NCBI GenBank assembly: GCA_002840905.1
Contig: PHDD01000017.1
Coordinates: 78,993 to 111,632, forward strand
DNA: 32,640 bases
Source of the DNA: Bacteroidetes bacterium HGW-Bacteroidetes-4
GTDB lineage: Bacteria > Bacteroidota > Bacteroidia > Bacteroidales > SZUA-534
Direction: 5' to 3'
Shown here: piece after piece, positions 16,201-23,358 of the stretch
Layout of the letters: every line of letters begins with the position of its first letter
Position numbering within the stretch: the stretch's first letter is position 1
Made by a program: the position numbers and the translations under genes
The notes under the pieces: generated by a model
The model's database searches: none
What the model was told of the DNA's origin: nothing
Seen by the model: the letters and a program-made list of their open reading frames with translations, nothing else

Positions 16201-17139
16201 TTAAACAGTTTCAATTGGGTTTGTTGCATCGTTTTGCACCACACGGATAAAGATGTCGTCCATACTGGGGATAACCTCGTTAAACGACCGTATGGTAACT
16301 TTTTGCATCAGCAGCGAAAGGAACTCGTTATTTGAGTAATTGTTATGAAGCTCTACTTTAAAGTATTTGTACTCTGGGTTTTCATTGTGTTCCAATATAC
16401 TGAAATTGTCGGAAGCCAGTCGGTCGATATCGGAAAATTCGCCCAGGTAAGAGCATTCGAACTGGTGCAGCTTAAAGTCCTGCTTAATCTGTGCCACCGA
16501 TCCGTCGAGAATTTTCTGTGACTTGTTTATCAGGGCGATGTGGTCGCAAACAGCCTCGACCGAGGCCATGTTGTGGGTTGAAAAAATAATGGTTGATCCT
16601 TTGCTTTTCAGGTTCAGAATCTCCTGTTTCAATAAATTGGCATTGATGGGGTCGAAACCGCTGAAAGGCTCGTCGAAGATTAGTAGTTCGGGTTCGTGCA
16701 GAATGGTTACAATAAATTGTATCTTCTGTTGCATTCCCTTCGATAGTTCTTCCACCTTTTTGTTCCACCAGGGCAGCAAGTCGAATTTATCGAACCAGAA
16801 CTTTAGTTTTTTAATGGCTTCGGGGCGCGATAATCCTTTTAGCTGTGCCAGATAAATGGCCTGGTCGCCCACTTTCATCTTTTTATACAGGCCCCGTTCC
16901 TCGGGCAGGTAGCCAATATTATATACATCGTTAGCATTCAAAGGCCGTCCTTTAAACCATACCGAACCACTATCGGGTGCGGTTATCTGATTAATGATTC
17001 GGATAAGGGTGGTTTTTCCGGCACCATTGGGACCCAGTAAACCAAATATCTGGCCCTGGGGAACCTGAATGCTTACCTTGTTTAATGCCAGGTGATTGGC
17101 AAACTGCTTGGTAACTTCTTCTGTTTTAAAAATATCCAT
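16201..17139 (-). CDS. ABC transporter ATP-binding protein (NatA-like)
   Basis: A 312-aa ATPase that would drive the adjacent ABC-2 permease. Walker A is GLLGPNGAGKTTLIRI (about residue 34), the signature is LSKGMQQKIQF and Walker B is ELLIFDEPFSGFDP, followed by the switch His in IIFSTHNMASVEAVCDHIAL. The roughly 90-residue C-terminal tail (ending MDDIFIRVV) is the DUF4162-like region common in NatA-type proteins. The frame extends to a TTG at 17157; ATG 17139 (MDIFKTEEVTKQF) is the better start. It is first in the four-gene minus-strand operon. Confidence 0.92.
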   Translation of the reverse strand: MDIFKTEEVTKQFANHLALNKVSIQVPQGQIFGLLGPNGAGKTTLIRIINQITAPDSGSVWFKGRPLNANDVYNIGYLPEERGLYKKMKVGDQAIYLAQLKGLSRPEAIKKLKFWFDKFDLLPWWNKKVEELSKGMQQKIQFIVTILHEPELLIFDEPFSGFDPINANLLKQEILNLKSKGSTIIFSTHNMASVEAVCDHIALINKSQKILDGSVAQIKQDFKLHQFECSYLGEFSDIDRLASDNFSILEHNENPEYKYFKVELHNNYSNNEFLSLLMQKVTIRSFNEVIPSMDDIFIRVVQNDATNPIETV

Positions 17140-17383
17140 ATATTCGGGTTGTTTCAATTAGTGGTAATTAGTCGGCTAATTTATTAAAGGTTACAGAAAA
17201 ACCCTACAAATAAAGGCAGCAATTTTTACTCCGCATTCTTGCCCAAAGAAATGGAGGCGCTGGGGCAGCCCTACTTAAGCTATTATTAAAAAGCCGCATG
17301 CGCTTATTTTGGAGCGATGGTAGGGGTGCTTTTATATTTTGTAATCTGCCGATTAAAATCCTTCCTCTTTTAAAAAAAAACAA

Positions 17384-17391
17384 TATATTTG
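17384..17391 (+). promoter_or_regulatory. -7 promoter box for secDF
   Basis: TATATTTG is an exact TAnnTTTG, 58 bp before the secDF start. The surrounding gap 17140-17449 (310 bp) also carries the leader of the divergent ABC operon; a one-mismatch box (minus strand TTTATTTG, 17207-17214) could serve that side. Nothing else is recognised in the gap. Confidence 0.6.
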
Positions 17392-17449
17392 CGCGATTAT
17401 CGATTAAGATAAGGTGTTAATAAGACAAATCAAATAAAAATACAGACAA

Positions 17450-20400
17450 ATGCAGAATAAAGGAGCTATTAGACTTGTTGCTATTATGTTTGCGCTGGTA
17501 TCTGCGTACCAGCTTTTTTTTACTGTTAAAACAGCACAAGTAGAGAAGGATGCAAGAGAATATGCTCAAGGTAACAAACTGAAAGAAGTTATGTATCTTG
17601 ACTCGATTGCAACCAAACCGGTTTACAACTTTTTTTGGATTAAAGAGTTCACTTACCGTGATTGTAAAGAGCGTGAAATAAACCTGGGGCTTGACCTTAA
17701 AGGAGGTATGAACGTGATTCTGGAAGTTTCGGTAGTTGACGTGGTTCGTTCGTTGTCGAATTACAGTAACGATGCTACGTTCAATAAAGCTATTGAAGTT
17801 GCCCGCAAAAGGCAGGTAAGTGACGGACAGGCTAATTTTGTCAGCTTATTCGGACAGGCTTTTCAGGAATTGGATCCCAATGCGCAGCTGGCCGCTATCT
17901 TTAATACCATTGAATTAAAAGATAAAGTTAACTTTTCATCAACCAACCAAGAGGTTTTGAATGTGATTCGTCAGGAAGCCGAGTCGGCTATCAGCAATTC
18001 GTTTAACATTCTTCGTAACCGTATCGATAAGTTTGGGGTAACTCAGCCAAACATTCAGCGTTTGGGTAACTCAGGCCGTATCTTGGTTGAACTTCCCGGG
18101 GTTAAAGATCCCGAGCGGGTACGTAAACTGCTCCAGGGAACAGCCAACCTTGAGTTCTGGGAAACCTATGACAACACCGAGCTGGTTCAGCAATTGTATG
18201 CGGCCAACGACAAGATAAAAGAAATTAACGAGGCCAAAAAAGCTCTGGAAACCAAAAAAGATTCCGTGGTTGAGTCTCCTCAAAACAAAACAGCTCCCCA
18301 GTTGGCTCCCCAAAACGAAGCCGACCAGGCTCTTTCACTAATTGAGCAATTGGAAAGCGATTCCACTGCTGTGGATACTACCATGGGAGCCAACCTGGCC
18401 AATGATTTTCCACTGTTCTCGGTATTACAGCCTCGTTTCTCGCGCGACAACCAGCCCTTGCCTGGTGCCGCCATTGGTATTGCTCACTTTAAAGATACCA
18501 ATAAAGTAAACGATTACCTGGCTTTACCTCAGGTAAAAGCATTGTTCCCACGTAACCTGAAATTGTTATGGGGAGTTAAAGCCATCGATACCGAAGAACA
18601 GTTTTACGAATTGTACGCTATTAAAGTAACCAGCCGCGACGGTCGCGCTGCTTTGGAAGGCGATGTAATTACCAATGCCCGTAAAGAGTACGCTCAGGGC
18701 CGTGGTGATGCTGAAGTGTCGATGAGTATGAATGCCGAAGGAGCCAAAGTTTGGGCCCGTTTAACCGGAAACAACGTAGGACGCGCCATTGCCATTGTGC
18801 TCGATAACTACGTATATTCTGCCCCCAATGTGAATCAGGAAATTAAAGGCGGACGTTCTTCAATCACCGGTGGATTTACCGTAACCGAGGCTGAAGACCT
18901 GGCAAACATTCTGAAGTCAGGTAAGATGCCTGCTCCGGCTAAGATTGAACAAGAAACCATTGTTGGACCTTCGTTAGGCCAGGAAGCCATTCAGAAAGGC
19001 TTGTGGTCGTTTGTGATTGCCTTTGTGATTGTGTTGTTGTTTATGATATTCTATTATTCATCGGCTGGTTTTGCCGCAAACCTGGCCCTGATAACCAACG
19101 TGTTCTTTATTATGGGCGTGCTGGCATCGCTGGGGGCTGTGTTAACCTTACCCGGTATTGCTGGTATTGTGCTTACCATTGGTATGGCTGTTGATGCGAA
19201 CGTACTTATCTTTGAGCGTATCCGCGAAGAGCTGGCTGCCGGTAAAGGCATTAAACTGGCTATTAAAGACGGTTATGGAAATGCTTATTCAGCCATTATC
19301 GACTCCAACTTAACCACCTTAATTACCGCCTTTATTCTGGGTTATTTTGGTAAAGGCCCTATCCACGGATTTGCCATTACCTTAGGCATTGGTATCTTAT
19401 CGTCGTTATTCTCGGCCATCTTTATTACCCGTTTTGTTTTTGAACGGACTTTAGCCAAAAATAAAGAGCCTAAGTTTGCTACCAAGATTTCCGAGGGCTT
19501 TCTTAAAAATACTAAAATCGACTTCCTGGGTAAGCGTAAAATATTCTATGCAATTTCATCGGTACTAGTATTAATTAGTATTGGGTCCCTGGCTACCCGC
19601 GGATTAAACCAAAGTATCGACTTTACCGGAGGTAGAACCTATGTTATCCGCTTTAACGAACCGGTAAATACGGTTGATGTTCAAAGCGCTTTAATGGCCG
19701 AACTGGGAACTACTCCCGAGGTGAAAACCTATGGTGAAGCCAATCAGGTAAAGATAACCACCAAATATCTGGTCGATGCCGAAATGGCTCCTGAAGCCGA
19801 CATGGCAATGGCTACAGAACACCTTACCGGTGACAATCCCGATGTGGACGATGTGGTGGAAGTAAAATTATTCACGGCACTTAAAAAAGGTAAGTTCCTT
19901 TCCGAAGAATTAAGCTTTAAAGAATTTATCTCGGAATACCGGATGAGTTCTGAGAAAGTTGGACCTACCATTGCCGGCGACATTAAACGTTCTGCCGTTT
20001 ATTCTGTGGTATTTGCGCTAATTGCTATCTTCCTGTACATCCTGTTCCGTTTCCGTAACTGGCAGTATGGTATGGGTGCTGTGGTTGCCCTGATTCACGA
20101 CGTTATCATAATTCTGGGGCTGTATTCGTTAACCTACAGTATTATGCCTTTCTCCATGTCGGTCGACCAGGCATTTATTGCGGCCATTCTTACGGTGGTG
20201 GGTTATTCCATTAACGACACCGTGGTGGTGTTCGACCGCATCAGGGAATACCTCTTGTTGTACTCAAAACGCGATAGAAAAGATATATTGAATGTATCAC
20301 TGAATAGTACCTTAAGTCGTACCTTTATGACTTCGTTAACTACCTTCCTGGTATTGCTTACCATCTTTATCTTTGGTGGTGAAGTTATACGCGGATTTGT

Positions 20401-20506
20401 ATTCGCCATTTTGGTGGGTATTGTGGTAGGTACTTACTCATCGCTTTTTGTGGCAACTCCGGTTGTATACGACACCATGCGCCGAAGCGAAAAGAAAAAA
20501 CGTTAA
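17450..20506 (+). CDS. secDF: Fused SecD-SecF protein translocase subunit
   Basis: A 1018-aa inner-membrane protein that uses proton-motive force to pull secreted proteins through SecYEG on the periplasmic side. SecD and SecF are one polypeptide, as usual in Bacteroidota. An N-terminal span (about 8-27) is followed by the P1 periplasmic domain starting at LGLDLKGGMNVILEVSVVDV. A low-complexity Glu/Gln/Ser-rich insert lies at about 255-310. The SecD membrane bundle has the signature LTIGMAVDANVLIFERIREEL near residue 580. The SecF half begins near residue 695 (KIDFLGKRKIFY), has SIDFTGGRTYVIRF and ends with the SecF signature VVGYSINDTVVVFDRIREYLL. It is monocistronic between its own promoter and terminator. 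Confidence 0.97.
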   Translation: MQNKGAIRLVAIMFALVSAYQLFFTVKTAQVEKDAREYAQGNKLKEVMYLDSIATKPVYNFFWIKEFTYRDCKEREINLGLDLKGGMNVILEVSVVDVVRSLSNYSNDATFNKAIEVARKRQVSDGQANFVSLFGQAFQELDPNAQLAAIFNTIELKDKVNFSSTNQEVLNVIRQEAESAISNSFNILRNRIDKFGVTQPNIQRLGNSGRILVELPGVKDPERVRKLLQGTANLEFWETYDNTELVQQLYAANDKIKEINEAKKALETKKDSVVESPQNKTAPQLAPQNEADQALSLIEQLESDSTAVDTTMGANLANDFPLFSVLQPRFSRDNQPLPGAAIGIAHFKDTNKVNDYLALPQVKALFPRNLKLLWGVKAIDTEEQFYELYAIKVTSRDGRAALEGDVITNARKEYAQGRGDAEVSMSMNAEGAKVWARLTGNNVGRAIAIVLDNYVYSAPNVNQEIKGGRSSITGGFTVTEAEDLANILKSGKMPAPAKIEQETIVGPSLGQEAIQKGLWSFVIAFVIVLLFMIFYYSSAGFAANLALITNVFFIMGVLASLGAVLTLPGIAGIVLTIGMAVDANVLIFERIREELAAGKGIKLAIKDGYGNAYSAIIDSNLTTLITAFILGYFGKGPIHGFAITLGIGILSSLFSAIFITRFVFERTLAKNKEPKFATKISEGFLKNTKIDFLGKRKIFYAISSVLVLISIGSLATRGLNQSIDFTGGRTYVIRFNEPVNTVDVQSALMAELGTTPEVKTYGEANQVKITTKYLVDAEMAPEADMAMATEHLTGDNPDVDDVVEVKLFTALKKGKFLSEELSFKEFISEYRMSSEKVGPTIAGDIKRSAVYSVVFALIAIFLYILFRFRNWQYGMGAVVALIHDVIIILGLYSLTYSIMPFSMSVDQAFIAAILTVVGYSINDTVVVFDRIREYLLLYSKRDRKDILNVSLNSTLSRTFMTSLTTFLVLLTIFIFGGEVIRGFVFAILVGIVVGTYSSLFVATPVVYDTMRRSEKKKR

Positions 20507-20542
20507 ATAACAGCAGGCAGGCTTGCGTGCTTAAAATTATAG

Positions 20543-20576
20543 AATAGCCCGGCTGGTCCGGGCTATTTTTCTTTTG
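20543..20576 (+). terminator. Rho-independent terminator of secDF
   Basis: AATAGCCCGG (20543-20552) pairs perfectly with CCGGGCTATT (20558-20567) around a 5-base loop, followed by TTTTCTTTT. Confidence 0.88.
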
Positions 20577-20708
20577 ATAAATGGGCGATACCAGGCCATT
20601 TGGCAGGAAATGAAAGTCGGCTAATCAGAAAAAAGTAACCGATGCATATACCGACCATGAAATCTGACCAATAGTTTATATATTTACTCTTTATTAAAAC
20701 CGCACCTA

Positions 20709-21365
20709 ATGATTTGTATTGAGAATATTCATAAGTCGTTTGGCAACGTTGAGGTGTTAAAAGGAATCGACTTACAGATTGAGAAAGCTGAGATTGTTTC
20801 AATAGTGGGCAAGAGCGGGGCCGGAAAAACCACCCTCTTGCAGATTGTTGGAACCCTTTTAAAAGCCGATTCGGGATTGGTTACCATAAATGGTACCGAA
20901 GTGAGCCGATTGAAGGAAAAGGCGCTCTCGAAATTCCGAAACCGCAATCTGGGTTTTGTTTTTCAAAACCATCAGCTGTTACCCGAGTTTACGGCGCTCG
21001 AAAATGTGATGATTCCCGGCCTGATTGCCCAGCATTCGCGTAAAAACCTGGAACAAAAAGCCAGAGAAGTGTTGGAGTTTTTAAATCTGGGGCACCGCAT
21101 GGAGCACAAACCCAAAGAGCTTTCGGGTGGTGAACAGCAACGTGTGGCGGTAGCCCGGGCTTTGATAAACGACCCCGAAGTTATTCTTGCCGACGAACCC
21201 TCGGGTAACCTCGACACCCAGAATAAGGAAGAACTGCATCAGTTGTTCTTTACCCTGCGCGACACCTTTCATCAAACCTTTATTATTGTTACCCACGATA
21301 TGGCGCTGGCAAAAATGAGCGACCGTACCGTAACCATGCAGGACGGGAAGATTCTGAACCCATAA
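20709..21365 (+). CDS. lolD: LolD-like ABC transporter ATP-binding protein
   Basis: A 218-aa ATPase of the LolD/MacB group, which drives release of lipoproteins from the inner membrane or related mechanotransmission. Walker A is [12 protein letters not shown] (near residue 35), the Q-loop is [18 protein letters not shown], the signature is [15 protein letters not shown], Walker B is [12 protein letters not shown] and the switch is [12 protein letters not shown]. The cognate LolC/E-type permease is not next to it in the window. A possible -7 element, TATATTTA, lies at 20679-20686. Confidence 0.88.
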   Translation: MICIENIHKSFGNVEVLKGIDLQIEKAEIVSIVGKSGAGKTTLLQIVGTLLKADSGLVTINGTEVSRLKEKALSKFRNRNLGFVFQNHQLLPEFTALENVMIPGLIAQHSRKNLEQKAREVLEFLNLGHRMEHKPKELSGGEQQRVAVARALINDPEVILADEPSGNLDTQNKEELHQLFFTLRDTFHQTFIIVTHDMALAKMSDRTVTMQDGKILNP

Positions 21366-21464
21366 GCCGATTGGTATTCAGGTATCGCCTTCTTTTTGTG
21401 AGCATATAATAAGCAGCTTTTCCCGGGTTCTTAGCTTTGGTGCTTTGGAAAGTTCTTAAAACCC

Positions 21465-21617
21465 GGTACGTACCAGTTTCCATTTTGGTTCTTACCTATT
21501 TCAAAAAGGTTCTTACCAAATTCAAAAAAGGTACTTACCAAATTGCAAAAAGGTACTTACCAAATTCAAAACAGGTACTTACCAAATTTAAACCTGGTAC
21601 TTACCTTTTTTAAAAAG
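21465..21617. repeat. Seven-copy 21-22 bp tandem array of the dyad GGTAnnTACC
   Basis: Units begin at 21465, 21487, 21508, 21530, 21552, 21574 and 21596, so the period is 22 bp (once 21). Each starts with GGTACGTACC, GGTTCTTACC or GGTACTTACC, i.e. half sites GGTA and TACC around two bases, followed by an A/T-rich 12-bp segment (typically AAATTCAAAAAA). The first unit is the perfect palindrome GGTACGTACC. Weaker echoes (GGTTCTTAGC at 21426, AGTTCTTAAA at 21451) lie to the left. The array fills the gap between two convergent genes, so it is not an ordinary promoter. Spacers are not unique, so it is not CRISPR. Confidence 0.9.
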
Positions 21618-21643
21618 ATCACGATCTTTTTAAAAAAAGTACC
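21596..21643. repeat. Large palindrome ending the 22-bp array, possible bidirectional terminator
   Basis: TTTTTTAAAAAGATC (21606-21620) and GATCTTTTTAAAAAA (21623-21637) are perfect 15-bp arms around AC. The outer GGTACTT (21596-21602) and AAGTACC (21637-21643) extend the symmetry with a small bulge. It lies between the convergent lolD and gliding-type genes, where a shared terminator is expected. The stem is almost all A/T and lacks a following T-run, so terminator function is uncertain. Confidence 0.7.
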
Positions 21644-21675
21644 GACGTTTTAAAGGAGTATACTAAAGTTGTTTT

Positions 21676-23124
21676 TTAATAGAACAGGTGAACGTATCCG
21701 GGTACTTTAAACTCGCGTCCATCCCAACCCTGGGCCAGAATCACATAGTAATAGACTCCTGGTTTGGCCATTCCGCCAAGTCGGGTATTGCCGTCCCAGC
21801 CCTGCACGCCATCTTCGGTCCAGCTTCCGTCTTCATCCTCATACTCGTAAACCTTATTTCCCCAGCGGTTGTATATTTTTATGGAGAAATACTTTACCGA
21901 AACCGGAAGCACTTTGTCGAGGAAGTAGAACGTGGGACTGTTTCCCGCTGTGCTCATGGGATTAAACACATTAGGCAGCATCTCACGTTTCGAAGGAAAC
22001 TGCGTGGTATCAACTATTACAAAATCAATTTTGCGGATGGTGTCCATGCAACGGTCGTTGTTGGCATTGTAAACGGGTCCCCAGGCAAACAGCTTCACGT
22101 CGTAGCCTTCTTTGTATTCAACAACCGACTCGGGATTGTAAACCGGTGCCGGGTGAATGTAATAAATGGAATCGATGGGTTCGTAGCTTTCCGACACAGC
22201 CAGCAGGGTATCGGCCTGGTCGTGTTGCCACAAAGGGTGGTTGTAGAAATGCCAGCGGAACAGTTCACCGTTTTTGGTATCGTTAACAAACCATACGCCG
22301 TGCGGAGCTTCGGGTCTTACGGTGGTATCTTTGGCGGTGCTTGAGCCTTCGGTACCACTTAATGCGATGCCTTTAAAATTAGGTTTCACTGCACGGATAA
22401 TGGGATAACCGTCGCGGTCGGTTTTGTATTCATCAACCGTGTTCGAGAACGAACGCGAATAGTTCAATGCATCGGTAATGGTGGCTGTAAAGGTAACCGG
22501 TTCAACCGGAGCTTTAACCCGCGGGGCAGCTACGGAGGGAATGAAGGAATAATCGGAATCCGTCGTCCATTTCAGGCTGGCACTGTTAGTAAAGGTGAGC
22601 GGGGTAAAGTCCATCAGATCAAAATACCGGAAGGTGTTTTCAAAAAGGGTGTCGGCCCGCAATTCCAGTTCTTCGCAAGTCGATTGAGTTACCCTGATGT
22701 CGGTAATCTTAAAATCTTCGATAAATAACCAGGCCACAAAAGTGGTATCAATGCTGAGCGCGTTGTTGTTTAGGCGAACCATGTATCCCCCCTGAATGTT
22801 TGTGTTGAAAGTAGATACACCAACAGTCGTTTGCATCGATAGGGAATCAAACTGCAGGGTGGTTTCGTTCAGGCGGTACCAGGTAACATCCACGAGGGGG
22901 TTTCCAGGAAGCGAGGCCCTCAGTTGGGCTTCAATCTCAAAGCCGTTGTTGTCGGGCGAGTAAATAATAAAAATGGAATCGGTGCCCAGCGTGGCTTTGT
23001 TCACATAGTTTGTCTGGGTAAGCGAATTGTAATTACTGACGACTAACTGGGCCCGGGTTTTATTCAAACCAAAACCGGAGGTCAGTATCAGCGCAAGCAC
23101 AAAAAGAAATACTTTTACCGGCAT
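21676..23124 (-). CDS. Secreted protein with gliding-motility-type C-terminal (CHU_C / T9SS type B) domain
   Basis: A 482-aa exported protein with signal peptide residues 1-26 (VKVFLFVLALILTSGFGLNKTRAQ region). The body is beta-rich, with many Thr/Asn/Asp and no recognised enzyme motif. The last about 95 residues form the gliding-motility-associated C-terminal domain: NVFNPMSTAGNSPTF, IKIYNRWGNKVYEYE, WDGNTRLGGMAKPGVYYYVI and a final beta strand GYVHLFY. In Bacteroidota this domain acts as a type B sorting signal for the type IX secretion system, so the protein is probably delivered to the cell surface. No T9SS core genes are in the window. Confidence 0.87.
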   Translation of the reverse strand: MPVKVFLFVLALILTSGFGLNKTRAQLVVSNYNSLTQTNYVNKATLGTDSIFIIYSPDNNGFEIEAQLRASLPGNPLVDVTWYRLNETTLQFDSLSMQTTVGVSTFNTNIQGGYMVRLNNNALSIDTTFVAWLFIEDFKITDIRVTQSTCEELELRADTLFENTFRYFDLMDFTPLTFTNSASLKWTTDSDYSFIPSVAAPRVKAPVEPVTFTATITDALNYSRSFSNTVDEYKTDRDGYPIIRAVKPNFKGIALSGTEGSSTAKDTTVRPEAPHGVWFVNDTKNGELFRWHFYNHPLWQHDQADTLLAVSESYEPIDSIYYIHPAPVYNPESVVEYKEGYDVKLFAWGPVYNANNDRCMDTIRKIDFVIVDTTQFPSKREMLPNVFNPMSTAGNSPTFYFLDKVLPVSVKYFSIKIYNRWGNKVYEYEDEDGSWTEDGVQGWDGNTRLGGMAKPGVYYYVILAQGWDGREFKVPGYVHLFY

Positions 23125-23313
23125 CGACTATTTATTTTTGATGTATAATAAATTCATTACTTACTATAACTTTTAAAAAGCTACAATATTATAAAATATT
23201 CGCGGTTTAAGGGCTTTTGTGGGGCAATTGTTTTGAATGAAAGGTAAGCAATATAAATTTTTCGGGGGATTAATGATGGATGAATTTTTTCAATGCAGGC
23301 AAATAGTGCTTTT

Positions 23314-23340
23314 ATTACCTGTGGTAATTAGCTACTTTTG
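23314..23340 (+). promoter_or_regulatory. pcrA promoter with palindrome in the spacer
   Basis: The -7 box TACTTTTG (23333-23340, exact TAnnTTTG) lies 18 bp before the pcrA ATG. Just upstream, ATTACC (23314-23319) and GGTAAT (23323-23328) form a perfect 6-bp inverted repeat around TGT, placed between the expected -33 and -7 elements where a repressor could act. Confidence 0.5.
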
Positions 23341-23358
23341 TAGGCTAAAATTTACGGC

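Noticed and set aside
21487-21617. CRISPR-like array
   Set aside because: Units are 21-22 bp in direct tandem with similar A/T-rich spacers rather than unique 30-bp spacers, and no cas genes are present.
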